This document shows positions 36,301-44,462 of a DNA stretch of 64,000 nucleotides, piece by piece (the stretch's first letter is position 1; each line of letters begins with the position of its first letter). The notes under the pieces were generated by a model. The model was not told the origin of the DNA, did not search any database, and was given only the letters and a program-made list of their open reading frames with translations. Origin of the DNA: Bathymodiolus brooksi (Eukaryota; Mollusca; Bivalvia; Mytilida; Modiolidae); assembly GCA_963680875.1 (NCBI GenBank), contig OY804576.1, positions 72,545,668 to 72,609,667 on the forward strand. Reading direction: 5' to 3'. Both the position numbers and the translations under genes were made by a program.

Positions 36301-39300
36301 AATAAAAAGAAAATAATGGTATGTGAATCAAGTTATTATTTGTTAAATTGGCTGAACCGTAATCCATGACTTGTTTGCCGGCATTCAGCAATTTTTCTAA
36401 TTGAAGGTACATTATTTTCTTGTTCATTTAGCATTAAAACCTGAAGTAAGATTTTAATATGAATTTCTGAGTTTTCGCGATCGTTTTTAACTTTACTATT
36501 ACTTTTCTTGTCTAATATTTTTAAGTTTGTAACACTTCTGATTATTATATGCATTATCCTATTTAATATAGTTTTGAATTTGTTTTCAGTTCACACTTTG
36601 TAAACATGACTGGTCTCTATTGAAAAGGCTTTTCAACATAGTTACGTTCATTTTTAAAATGAATATATATTGAATCTTTTTTTATTTGTTTGTTTTTTCT
36701 GGTAATCCATTAACATATAAAGACATTTGATATCAGATCTTGTGAGAGATCAAATGTTAATGCAACAAATCTTTAGGTTTGAACTGTATAGCAGTTTGGA
36801 AAAGGATAGAGAGCTTCCAAATGTAAACCAAAAGGTTAATTGGGTTTGGATAAGAATAGAGAGCTTCCAAATGTAAACCAAAAGGTTAATTGACATGACC
36901 AATTACCAACTGTTTTGATTACATTCATAAACTTTATGAGTTAAAATATTTCTGACCTGTAAATTATAATTTTCATATCTTAAGTAGTAAATTTGTTGAT
37001 CTTCATGTGCTTTTATTTGGAATTTTTGTTAATAGTGAAAATTAAACTTGAATTTTAATAATGAAAATTAAACTTAAATTTAATCCTGAAAAATGATTTT
37101 AAAATTAAACTTAAAATTTAATCATGGAAATTAAACTTAAAAATTAATAAGTATTCATAATTTTATTTCTTGACAATTTTTTTGGACTTTTTTAAGAATT
37201 TTATTTTATTCATTTGCATATATTCAGACAATAAAGTAACTATTTTCATTATTTTACTAATAGATGTACACTTCTCTTACGATTGTAATCATAAACCACT
37301 AATATCACATAAGGCCAAAAAAAATTGATTGTTAGCTTCTCAGGCACCGCCGTGTGTGTGTTTTTACTGCCGCATTAATCGTTTTTACATTGGGGAAAAA
37401 AAATTGTTTCTGGTTTCCAGTCATTTCTGGAATTTTATCGGGTCCGATCCATAAGTTTGTTGATCGCGATCATTGTCAGTAAAGCGTTTATGTGAAAGGA
37501 TGCATGGTTGTTTCCGGTATAAGTTGCCACTGCATTTGAGCCAACACTGATTATTACAAGAACAAAAAAAGGTGCCTCCCTGCCTCATCAAAATGTTTGG
37601 AAATTGGCCTGAGAAGCTATTAAATTTTTTTGTTTGGCCTAAATGATAAAAAATTTTCTGCCTTCTTTTAGCATTATCCTCAACTGATTAGAGACTACGC
37701 TAATGATGATCATGATTTTGAAGTGTCAGTAGCCTCATTGTCAGTTCAAATCTATACAGTTTCCAGTCTGGTATGTTTGTCCAGTATTTTGGATAACAAC
37801 AAGACTGTGGCATCTGGTTTAATAATAAAACAGTTTTCATTTCAGATTAATTGTTATTATTGAGAAATTATTTATACTGTAGATTTTAACAAATTTAACA
37901 GCAAAAATTTAATTTCTTTTAATTTTTTCTTTGGCAATTTTGTCTTGAATTTATGAAGGGGGTAAAGATCGCAAAAATAATATTCAAATACTAACTGAAA
38001 TATTTTGATTGGATAATGAAAAAATAATATTTGTATACCCATCTTTAAAAAAAGAGGATGTAATAATCAGGTTTGTGATCGGTAGTAATATGCAGGAAAT
38101 TGTTTTCCCACTTCATCCCTCCAGTGTTGTCCTTTGTTGGAAAAAGAGTTATTGTTAACAGCTTTCCCACCATGTAATCTCATGTAGTTGAGATCATTGC
38201 CTTCCTCCCCACCAATCTCATGTAGTTGAGAACATTGCCTTCCTCCCCACCATGTAATCTTGTGTAGTTGAGAACATTGCCTTCCTCCCCATCATGTAAT
38301 CTCATGTAGTTGAGAACATTGCCTTCCTCCCCACCATGTAATCTCATGTAGTTGAGATCATTGCCTTCCTCCCCACCATGTAATCTCGTGTAGTTGAGAT
38401 CATTGCCTTCCTCCCCACCATGTAATCTCATGTAGTTGAGAACATTGCCTTCCTCCCCACCATGTAATCTCATGTAGTTGAGAACATTGCCTTCCTCCCC
38501 ACCATGTAATCTCATGTAGTTGAGATCATTGCCTTCCTCCCCACCATGTAATCTCATGTAGTTGAGAACATTGCCTTCCTCCCCACCATGTAATCTCATG
38601 TAGTTGAGAACATTGCCTTCCTCCCCACCATGTAATCTCATGTAGTTGAGAACATTGCCTTCCTCCCCACCATGTAATCTCATGTAGTTGAGAACATTGC
38701 CTTCCTCCCCACCATGTAATCTCATGTAGTTGAGAACATTGCCTTCCTCCCCACCATGTAATCTCATGTAGTTGAGATCATTGCCTTCTTCCCCACCATG
38801 TAATCTCATGTAGTTGAGAACATTGCCTTCCTCCCCACCATGTAATCTCATGTAGTTGAGAACATTGCCTTCCTCCCCACCATGTAATCTCATGTAGTTG
38901 AGAACATTGCCTTCCTCCCCACCATGTAATCTCATGTAGTTGAGATCATTGCCTTCCTCCCCACCATGTAATCTCATGTAGTTGAGAACATTGCCTTCCT
39001 CCCCACCATGTAATCTCATGTAGTTGAGAACATTGCCTTCCTCCCCACCATGTAATCTCATGTAGTTGAGAACATTGCCTTCCTCCCCACCATGTAATCT
39101 CATGTAGTTGAGATCATTGCCTTCCTCCCCACCATGTAACCTCATGTAGTTGAGATCATTGCCTTCCTCCCCACCATGTAATCTCATGTAGTTGAGAACA
39201 TTGCCTTCCTCCCCACCATTTAATTTCGTGTAGTTGAGAACATTGCCTTCCTCCCCACCATGTAATCTCATGTAGTTGAGATCATTGCCTTCCTCCCCAC

Positions 39301-42040
39301 CATGTAATCTCATGTAGTTGAGAACATTGCCTTCCTCCCCACCATGTAATCTCATGTAGTTGAGAACATTGCCTTCCTCCCCACCATGTAACCTCATGTA
39401 GTTGAGATCATTGCCTTCCTCCCCACCATGTAACCTCATGTAGTTGAGAACATTGCCTTCCTCCCCACCATGTAATCTCATGTAGTTGAGAACATTGCCT
39501 TCCTCCCCACCATGTAATCTCATGTAGTTGAGATCATTGCCTTCCTCCCCACCATGTAATCTCATGTAGTTGAGATCATTGCCTTCCTCCCCACCATGTA
39601 ACCTCATGTAGTTGAGAACATTGCCTTCCTCCCCACCATGTAATCTCATGTAGTTGAGAACATTGCCTTCCTCCCCACCATGTAATCTCATGTAGTTGAG
39701 AACATTGCCTTCCTCCCCACCATGTAATCTCATGTAGTTGAGAACATTGCCTTCCTCCCCACCATGTAATCTCATGTAGTTGAGAACATTGCCTTCCTCC
39801 CCACCATGTAATCTCATGTAGTTGAGATCATTGCCTTCCTCCCCACCATGTAATCTCATGTAGTTGAGATCATTGCCTTCCTCCCCACCATGAAATCTCA
39901 TGTAGTTGAGATCATTGCCTTCCTCCCCACCATGTAATCTCATGTAGTTGAGAACATTGCCTTCCTCCCCATCATGTAATCTCATGTAGTTGAGAACATT
40001 GCCTTCCTCCCCACCATGTAATCTCATGTAGTTGAGAACATTGCCTTCCTCCCCACCATGTAATCTCATGTAGTTGAGAACATTGCCTTCCTCCCCACCA
40101 TGAAATCTCATGTAGTTGAGATCATTGCCTTCCTCCCCACCATGTAATCTCATGTAGTTGAGAACATTGCCTTCCTCCCCATCATGTAATCTCATGTAGT
40201 TGAGAACATTGCCTTCCTCCCCACCATGTAATCTTGTGTAGTTGAGATCATTGCCTTCCTCCCCACCATGTAATCTCATGTAGTTGAGAACATTGCCTTC
40301 CTCCCCACCATGTAATCTCATGTAGTTGAGAACATTGCCTTCCTCCCCACCATGTAATCTCATGTAGTTGAGAACATTGCCTTCCTCCCCACCATGAAAT
40401 CTCATGTAGTTGAGATCATTGCCTTCCTCCCCACCATGTAATCTCATGTAGTTGAGAACATTGCCTTCCTCCCCATCATGTAATCTCATGTAGTTGAGAA
40501 CATTGCCTTCCTCCCCATCATGTAATCTCATGTAGTTGAGAACATTGCCTTCCTCCCCACCATGTAATCTTGTGTAGTTGAGAACATTGCCTTCCTCCCC
40601 ACCATGTAATCTCATGTAGTTGAGAACATTGCCTTCCTCCCCACCATGTAATCTTGTGTAGTTGAGAACATTGCCTTCCTCCCCACCATGTAATCTCATG
40701 TAGTTGAGAACATTGCCTTCCTCCCCACCATGTAATCTCGTGTAGTTGAGAACATTGCCTTCCTCCCCACCATGTAATCTCATGTAGTTGAGAACATTGC
40801 CTTCCTCCCCACCATGTAATCTCGTGTAGTTGAGAACATTGCCTTCCTCCCCACCATGTAATCTCGTGTAGTTGAGAACATTGCCTTCCTCCCCACCATG
40901 TAATCTCGTGTAGTTGAGAACATTGCCTTCCTCCCCACCATGTAATCTCATGTAGTTGAGAACATTGCCTTCCTCCCCACCATGTAATCTCATGTAGTTG
41001 AGAACATTGCCTTCCTCCCCACCATGTAATCTCATGTAGTTGAGAACATTGCCTTCCTCCCCACCATGTAATCTCATGTAATAGAGATCAGTGCCTTCCT
41101 CTCCCACCTTGTAATTTTAAGGAGTTTGTGGAGTTATGTCCCTTGAATTTGAAAATTTTTGTAAAGATAAGCTTGAATTTTTCCACTTTGAAATAATTAT
41201 GCAATAAAGACCCTACATGTTGATATTCAAGGACATTATGATTGAGAATTCCACCTATGTAAAATAGGAAGGCTAGCATTTATTCTGTTTAAGATTTATG
41301 CCCCTTGAAAACCATATAAAAGTTTGATCACCAGCACAATATTTTGACACCATAAGAATGATAATTTACCTACTTAAGCCTTGAGATGAGCTTCAATAGT
41401 GTGTTTCCAATAATATGGTTGTGCTATTTCACTTTCAAAAGAATTTCGAATTTTAATGTGTGCTTTTAGTAGATCAATATACCTTTATCAAAGTTTATTT
41501 TTGCCTTCAAATATGACCTCCTAAAACTTATAGTTTTTAAAAACAATAGTGCATAATATTTAGTAGCTTTTAGAGTTGGCCTCTAAATTATTAATTATTT
41601 ATATATTTTATTAATTAATAATATACCCATTACTGTTCTGACTGCTTGGTTTAATGTTGTAATTAGGATTATTACAAGGAAAGTTGTATTGAAAAGGGGG
41701 GGGGGGGGGGGGGAGAGTTGAATTGTTAGGTTCAACTGTAGTTGATATTTATTGGTAGTGAGGATTTACAAAAAAATTCTATGTATTTTTATTTTTTTGG
41801 AAACAACCTCCATGGAAAAAAATCTACACAACTTCACTATTGATCTAAAATGAAAACTGTAAAATGTCAAAAAACAGCCAGATGCCATTGCTTGTGTGTG
41901 TAGAAGTTAGACTTACAGTCAATATTATATCTGTTTTGTAGCATTATGAAGCAATAACCAAGGAGTTTGTACTGGACGACCACTATCGCCCAGTCTCAGT
42001 AACATCTTTGTCTGTTCAAATTTTCACCGTACCATCAGTG
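21070..42040 (+). CDS. UBR2: E3 ubiquitin-protein ligase UBR1/UBR2-type, partial gene of 12 exons
   Basis: Overall span of a host gene for an N-recognin, the RING-type E3 that binds proteins with destabilising N-terminal residues and sends them to the proteasome (N-degron pathway, cytosol and nucleus). Twelve exons with GT/AG borders and compatible phases join to about 401 codons when one of the two alternative exons is used. Recognisable in order are the N-terminal helical lead, the UBR box (three exons), the ClpS-like N-domain (three exons), the helical region with '[20 protein letters not shown]' and '[14 protein letters not shown]', and the alternative 33-codon exons. '[12 protein letters not shown]' favours UBR2 over UBR1, but molluscs may have one ancestral gene. 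The first exon and roughly the last 1,300 codons (including the RING) were not found, so the gene should continue beyond 64000. Introns hold SINEs, MITEs and large satellites. Confidence 0.9.
21812..21890 (+). CDS. UBR2: UBR exon: UBR box zinc-binding core
   Basis: It begins after 'atttacag' with one base completing the arginine codon, and ends AGG before 'gtgtgt', in phase 0. It encodes 26 residues, '[20 protein letters not shown]' followed by KKHRYR. The cysteines and histidines here coordinate zinc in the UBR fold, and the 'DPTCVL' stretch lines the pocket for a basic N-terminal residue in characterised homologues. Confidence 0.95.
22013..22352 (-). mobile_element. SINE family A copy in a UBR intron
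   Basis: The tail 'gagtgagtgattgttg' is at 22013, followed by the family body ('gctagctcactgagacaaca'), with a decayed tRNA head near 22330-22352. Inserted antisense to the gene. Confidence 0.75.
22767..22877 (+). CDS. UBR2: UBR exon: end of UBR box
   Basis: Acceptor 'ttattacag', donor 'gtatgt', exactly 37 codons in phase 0. It encodes '[20 protein letters not shown]' and then 'HPYCELH', completing the zinc ligands. The acidic 'CDCGD' is the signature that contacts the substrate N-terminus. The glycine-rich run is closest to UBR2 as I remember the family. The next intron contains the splice-acceptor satellite. Confidence 0.95.
23040..23480 (+). repeat. Diverged tandem modules related to the 'AAGATGGC' family
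   Basis: Three diverged modules each contain 'aaacttgattgaaatgaaa' or a variant, 'taatattttgtt', and then 'tcaaagatggctatcacca' or 'tttaagatggccatgccacc'. The order and the ATGGC core recall the ~165-bp modules of the big satellite. Just before them, 'tttttttaattatgctgaga' repeats several times (22935-23045). Confidence 0.55.
23926..25593 (+). repeat. 64-bp satellite made of a splice acceptor plus exon start, 26 copies
   Basis: The word 'aatccaatagaagttttacc' (first copy 'aatcgaatag') starts at 23960 and recurs every 64 bases up to 25560, which is the true exon. The spacing 1600 = 25 x 64 is exact. Each unit holds a branch-point-like 'tattataac', a short pyrimidine stretch, 'ttatattacag', the first 33 coding bases of the downstream exon, then 'tgtaaagtattataa'. 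In the exon's frame each decoy copy stops at TAA 15 bases after the shared part. The 'gtaaag' there resembles a donor. Confidence 0.97.
25560..25754 (+). CDS. UBR2: UBR exon: linker and start of ClpS-like domain; 26th acceptor of an array
   Basis: 65 codons in phase 0 between 'atattacag' and 'gttggt'. It starts '[18 protein letters not shown]' and continues '[18 protein letters not shown]'. It ends with '[15 protein letters not shown]', the first strand and helix of the ClpS-homologous N-domain. Its acceptor and first 33 bases are the last of 26 copies of a 64-bp repeat. Only this copy runs on into the real exon; the others meet a stop. Confidence 0.95.
25890..26087 (+). mobile_element. SINE family A copy with internal deletion
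   Basis: The tRNA head ('gctgtaatggttagcatgct', B box 'attcgagcccc') is joined to late body sequence ('gacatgtctacccgcagact', 'gaactagcaaa'). It sits only 12 bases upstream of the exon at 26100. Confidence 0.75.
26100..26177 (+). CDS. UBR2: UBR exon: ClpS-like domain, middle
   Basis: Exactly 26 codons in phase 0 ('[20 protein letters not shown]', then TIVDRE) between 'ttttaag' and 'gtaagt'. It continues directly from 'HTYEQ' of the previous exon. It corresponds to the helices of the domain that binds bulky hydrophobic N-termini in UBR1/2 and bacterial ClpS. Confidence 0.93.
26283..26655 (+). mobile_element. SINE family A, best-preserved full-length copy
   Basis: tRNA-like head with A box 'tggtgtaatggttagcgtgc' and B box 'gggttcgagcccc' (about 26331). 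The body is about 300 bases and the tail is 'caatcgctcactcactc'. The head alone looks like a tRNA gene but lacks a complete cloverleaf partner arm and is followed by the family body. Confidence 0.85.
26905..27095 (-). mobile_element. SINE family B, decayed copy
   Basis: It shares 'ccgcaagtcactgacaaact' with the other family-B copies. The head end reads 'ctagcgtatgatcctggcca' and 'caacagtccct' (reverse complement of the 5' end). Middle diverged. Confidence 0.6.
27229..27291 (+). CDS. UBR2: UBR exon: ClpS-like domain, end
   Basis: 21 codons in phase 0 (begins '[18 protein letters not shown]', ends in IIE) between 'tttttgtag' and 'gtaaaa'. The 'D-R-E-G-R-S-x-V-R-x-G' crossing from the preceding exon is typical of this domain in UBR1/2. 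Confidence 0.93.
27690..27905 (+). repeat. Dispersed bivalve-type repeat
   Basis: Begins 'gaagataccaaaggggtaat' and contains 'agacaaacaacacatggcca' and 'aactaaagattgagtaacag'. It ends 'gtgccacccgtcgtgt'. A partial relative lies at 31575-31690 ('gagaataccaaaggggcaat'). I recognise the type as widespread in bivalve introns; it is non-coding. Confidence 0.6.
27965..28560 (+). repeat. Diverged direct repeat, ~320-bp spacing
   Basis: 'aacatctaaagacatYtggt', 'gatgtagggtaaac', 'tattcttttcaaaa' and 'tcgctgagtggt' occur in the same order at 28030-28150 and 28370-28480, with a third partial copy at 28235. Non-coding intron sequence. Confidence 0.65.
28599..28722 (+). CDS. UBR2: UBR exon: helical region after the ClpS-like domain
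   Basis: Acceptor 'ttcttccag', donor 'gtgagt'; 41 codons plus one base. It encodes '[20 protein letters not shown]' then '[20 protein letters not shown]', conserved in order and spacing with UBR1/2. The split codon is completed as aspartate by the next exon. Confidence 0.93.
28884..29055. mobile_element. MITE with ends CAGTGAAACCTGTCTA
   Basis: The left end 'cagtgaaacctgtctaaact' is mirrored by 'ggtgtagacagatttcact' at the right, and 'tagacaggtgttcggtttag' lies inside. A diverged second copy lies at 43210-43396. Confidence 0.7.
29091..29192 (+). CDS. UBR2: UBR exon: helical region
   Basis: Acceptor 'cttttaccag', donor 'gtaagt'. It encodes '[20 protein letters not shown]' and '[14 protein letters not shown]', closely following the family pattern, and ends one base into a codon. 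The following intron contains a hAT-like insertion, a SINE and a hairpin repeat. Confidence 0.93.
29232..29480 (-). mobile_element. SINE family B, nearly full-length copy
   Basis: Reverse-complemented it starts 'ggggccgttgtggctgtgat', has a B-box-like 'gagtttgaatcccgtt' and the core 'ggtggttttctatggtttcc', and ends in the 'caccaataaaactgac...gttgaaagtggcatt' part. A second family-B fragment (29487-29511, resuming at 31328) hosts the hAT-like insertion next door. Confidence 0.7.
29517..31327. mobile_element. 1.8-kb hAT-like non-autonomous element
   Basis: Left end 'cagggtctgctctggctc' and right end, reverse-complemented, 'cagggatcgcgctgtcgg' share the CAGGG terminus of hAT elements. Both subterminal regions carry 'aatcgccag' words. 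'agttg' lies directly outside on both sides (29512-29516 and 31328-31332), a candidate 5-bp target duplication. It has no transposase. Inside, near 29980-30170, a ~95-bp segment ('ctttgatctaataccacaca') is repeated three times around C-rich runs. Confidence 0.6.
31908..32110. repeat. Fold-back repeat, homologue of 3165-3335
   Basis: 'tagattctctttctgctacc' pairs with 'ggtagcaaaaggagaatct', and 'tctccact' pairs with 'agtggaga'. The right flank 'ttttaagttgttaat' matches that of the 3165 copy ('tttgaagttgttaat'). Confidence 0.65.
32299..32335 (+). CDS. UBR2: UBR micro-exon
   Basis: A 37-base exon between 'gttttttag' and 'gtaagt' encodes '[12 protein letters not shown]' with split codons at both ends. 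Phase fits both neighbours (one base in, two bases out). The residues match the 'AR...HQ..MS' step between the 'MWK' and 'LMD' parts of UBR1/2. The 28-bp satellite begins about 100 bases downstream. Confidence 0.88.
32440..33652 (+). repeat. 28-bp minisatellite, about 43 copies
   Basis: Unit 'aaaaacaaaacataaaacaa' plus 'tcctatgt', period exactly 28 (for example starts at 32641 and 32669). Copies are almost identical; some near both edges carry 'tacaaa' for 'taaaaa', and two have an extra base. There are no spacers, so it is not a CRISPR. It lies in the UBR intron between the 37-base micro-exon and the 34770 exon. Confidence 0.97.
33695..33845 (-). mobile_element. SINE family B, 5'-truncated copy
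   Basis: Contains 'aatgccactttcaacaatat', 'gtcagttttattggtggagg' and 'cgcaagtgactgacaaactt', then stops before the tRNA head. Confidence 0.7.
34195..34435 (-). mobile_element. SINE family B copy with B box
   Basis: Contains 'tatatcgtggcggtcagttt', 'cccggagaaaaccaccaacc' and 'gtcgcaagtcactgac'. The reverse complement of a B box is 'gggttcgaactcac' at about 34341, and the head end reads 'accatacgatcataatcac'. Confidence 0.75.
34770..34821 (+). CDS. UBR2: UBR exon preceding the alternative pair
   Basis: Acceptor 'tttttttccag', donor 'gtaaga'. It completes the glycine codon and encodes '[17 protein letters not shown]', ending in phase 0. It is therefore compatible with either of the two downstream 33-codon exons, or with both. 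Confidence 0.92.
35185..35895. mobile_element. Fold-back element with ~270-bp diverged arms
   Basis: Left arm (about 35185-35460) and right arm (about 35615-35895) are inverted relatives. 'aatatttttctacaac' at 35350 mirrors 'gttgtagaaaaatatt' at 35695, and 'ctttactctacctttaag' at 35434 mirrors 'cttaaaaaggcagagtaaag' at 35609. Both arms also end in similar 'gtagctctt' and 'agaactac' text. The two open frames on opposite strands resemble each other only because of this inversion. Confidence 0.7.
36790..36895 (+). repeat. ~50-bp direct duplication
   Basis: 'agagagcttccaaatgtaaa' with 'ccaaaaggttaattg' occurs twice in succession at about 36808 and 36857. Confidence 0.85.
37313..37639. mobile_element. 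PIF/Harbinger-type MITE next to alternative exon A
   Basis: The left end 'ggccaaaaaaaattgattgt' with 'tagcttctcaggc' is mirrored at the right by 'gcctgagaagcta' and 'aatttttttgtttggcc'. TAA lies directly outside on both sides (37310-37312 and 37640-37642), the 3-bp target duplication of PIF/Harbinger elements. About 327 bp, non-coding. Confidence 0.8.
37672..37770 (+). CDS. UBR2: UBR alternative exon A (33 codons)
   Basis: 99 bases, phase 0 at both ends, acceptor 'ccttcttttag', donor 'gtatgt'. It begins '[20 protein letters not shown]' and ends '[12 protein letters not shown]'. It is homologous to the exon at 41942-42040: same length, same HY start, shared DDH, SV, SLSVQI and TV. Both fit the same slot in a UBR1/2 protein, so they are probably mutually exclusive. 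A MITE ends 33 bases before the exon. Confidence 0.9.
38170..41100 (-). repeat. 42-bp minisatellite, ~70 copies, with a chance 975-codon antisense ORF
   Basis: Unit 'catgtaatctcatgtagttg' plus 'agaacattgccttcctcccc' plus 'ac', period 42. Because 42 is a multiple of three and one minus-strand frame has no stop, the array reads as a 14-residue repeat ([14 protein letters not shown]) across 38180-41107. Variants are mostly amino-acid changing (V/D, M/T, G/D, L/F), with no sign of protein selection. A 4-base deletion in the first unit shifts the frame and ends the ORF. I judge it non-coding; it lies in the intron between UBR exons A and B. Confidence 0.95.
41101..41941 (+). other. Remainder of the intron between the alternative exons
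   Basis: AT-rich, no gene. It includes a poly-G run of 18 bases at 41696-41713. Confidence 0.6.
41942..42040 (+). CDS. UBR2: UBR alternative exon B (33 codons)
   Basis: 99 bases, phase 0 at both ends, acceptor 'tctgttttgtag', donor 'gtaggt'. It begins '[20 protein letters not shown]' and ends '[12 protein letters not shown]'. It is the homologue of exon A. No further exon was recognised between here and the satellite at 44432, so the next intron probably spans the satellite. Confidence 0.9.
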
Positions 42041-44431
42041 GTAGGTTTAATTTAGTTTGTAAATGTTTATTGTTTATTGCACGAATATTATGGTTGTTCG
42101 ATGTTTTTTTTTTTCTGATGGTATTCAAATTTTTATATTTCCCCACCAAAAACCATTGAAGAGAAATATATCGTGAATTGATTTATTTTTATTCTCCTAT
42201 GCATGGAAGACTTCAATTAATAATGTATAGTATATATAAATTATTGTCTTTCTAACGGGAGAAATTGCATGTTAAACTAATTCTATATTATATTGTACAA
42301 TTTTTTTTCTTTAGTCAACTAGATTTTGGAGTGATGGGTGCCAGCTATGATAAGGACATCCTTACTTTTATTCCAGATCTGAAAAAAATTATTTATTTAC
42401 CTGTGAAAATTTGAATTACAATTTTAGATAAAGTTTGTTGTGAAGTTCTTTGTATTCTGAGTAAAGAAATCAAGATCTTGTTTTTTTTCCGCTTTTGTAA
42501 ATTCAGTTTTAAATTTGATGGATCATACAAGTTTCATTTAGTTGGTACTTTGGGGTTCTAGGGCTCATTGTTTTGGAATCCATATATCTTACAATAGTTA
42601 CATTTTCAATAGTTCAGTAATGTATCAGAATATGAAAATAACCCTGATTTTTAAGAACGAAGTTTTGACTCTTGTTCAACATGGACCATATGAGCTGGTT
42701 TCATTGCTGTTAATTGTCTGTTATATTTTCTCATTTAAAACCGCTGACACCAGTTTGCTGAAACAATTTTTTGATAGTCCAAAAGAAAGAAAAAGAATCT
42801 CAGAAGCCACTGGACTATTTTAATTGAAATATTCCTTGTTTTGTTCAGAATGGATATCCAATAGGGCCACAGTGAATTCTTATAAGTTTTGATTTGATAC
42901 GTTTTAAGATATTCTCATCATCTTAGAGTCTGTCATTGTCTTCATAATATTTTCACATCTTAGTCAACTCCTCTGAAACTGCAAAACCAATTTGAAACAA
43001 AGATTTGGTGGGATGGTCCTTCGATGCTCCACTTTCAAAATTGTGTCCGACAGGCCTGGGCTTGCCCACCTATAAATATAGCCGTCATTACATTTGTGAA
43101 ACCATTGGGCACATTTTAACCAAGCTTTTGATGGTCCTCTTTAAGAATTGTAGCCGACATACCTGCCTGTCATCAAAGGTGGTCACCGATTAAAAATAGA
43201 AATTTAAATGGTAAATACACTGAATCCTTTCTAAACCGAACCTCCTTGGGACCAATTTTTATGTTCGGAATAGACAGGTGTTCGATTTATACAGGTTAAA
43301 TTAACAAGGATTTCCCTACATTGGGGCTTTATTTAAAGTTCTATTGATACAGGATTCTGTTTTATTCAGGGTTATGTTTAGACAGGTTTTGCTGTATAAA
43401 TTTTCTTATTCAATATGGCCACCACATAACATGCACTTTCTATGTGGCTGATATACAAAATATGACTTAATTAGGTCAGCGAATACAAATTCACTGATGA
43501 CCTGTTTACACTTAATTAAATGGAAGGTAGCTATATATTGTAAAAATCTTATTAATTAATTAAAATATAAAGTTGAAAAAAATTGAACTCTATGATAGCG
43601 CAACTGTCTTTTAGTTAAGAGTTTATTTAAGAAATGTTTATCCAGCCCCAAAACTATACCGAAATTACCCTAATTTTTTTTTACAAAAAGTTTGAACACT
43701 ATGCCCCACCAAATAATCCAATGACCAATCATTCATATCATATATGATAGCCATTGGACCAATGGGGTCAGAGGAGTTGCGTTCACAAAGTATAACTATA
43801 TTGATATTGCATGAAAAAGTTCAAAGTCCCATAGCTCCTACAAAAATCGTTGAATTCAAATGGCTGCATATTATGATTAACTACACATCATCCTGCCATA
43901 TATGAAAGTTATTAGATCAACAACCTCAGAGGAGTTGCATTCACTAAGTGAAGCAGGACAGATAAACGAATGATCAAACCGAATAACTATGAGCCCCTAT
44001 AGCTATCGTGAGCGGGGCATAAAAATGCATTCGAGCTTCATTGTGATGTTGAATGATGGCTAGTGTCTTGTTATTTATTTTGCATGTGTTTTATTTGATT
44101 TAAGCATGAATGTCATTTTAAATTATTCTCCACACAATGGGTTCTGGGTATCTTATGTCAATGACTATCACATCTACCACACCATTGGTTGATGCTATGA
44201 ACTCATGGCAGATAAGGCACGCCTTCATACTCTGTCTTTGTCAACAAATATCATGGGCAGACGACAGAGTAGTGGAGGCAAATGACATACATTTGTAGTC
44301 CTGCAGTAAATGGGAGGAGCCTATTTTTGATGTATGACAGACGTTATAGCTTAGTGTAATGATAAGGAACCAGTTATTTTCTCTGTTATGGATTGTGACT
44401 AAAAATATGCAGAATATTTTAAACTATTATT
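42041..44431 (+). other. Start of the intron after exon B; diverged repeats only
   Basis: No UBR exon was recognised. 42990-43200 holds two modules resembling those at 441-1040 in reverse ('gatggtcctt', 'aattgtgtccgacag', 'aattgtagccgacat'). 43210-43396 is a decayed MITE with 'tagacaggtgttcgattta'. 43690-43960 contains a diverged direct repeat ('cagaggagttgc.ttcac'). Confidence 0.55.
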
Positions 44432-44462
44432 AGTTCACCTGGACCAAAGGTCCAGGTGAACT
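44432..44462. repeat. Perfect palindrome at the edge of the dispersed element
   Basis: 'agttcacctggacca' followed by 'aaggtccaggtgaact' is self-complementary. It begins the element whose internal modules have expanded into the satellite; 'ctattgccatcatttggcgt' follows. This terminus is common in bivalve DNA as I know it. Confidence 0.85.

Noticed and set aside
36336..36554. Minus-strand 72-codon open frame
   Set aside because: AT-rich intron sequence with no protein features; antisense to the UBR gene.
38180..41107. A 975-residue secreted or structural repeat protein
   Set aside because: The open frame follows from a 42-base unit lacking a stop; substitutions do not favour synonymous changes, no upstream gene structure exists, and it is antisense within an intron.
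42542..42823. Possible UBR exon downstream of exon B
   Set aside because: The frame has no similarity to the UBR region expected after '[10 protein letters not shown]' and no suitable acceptor/donor pair.
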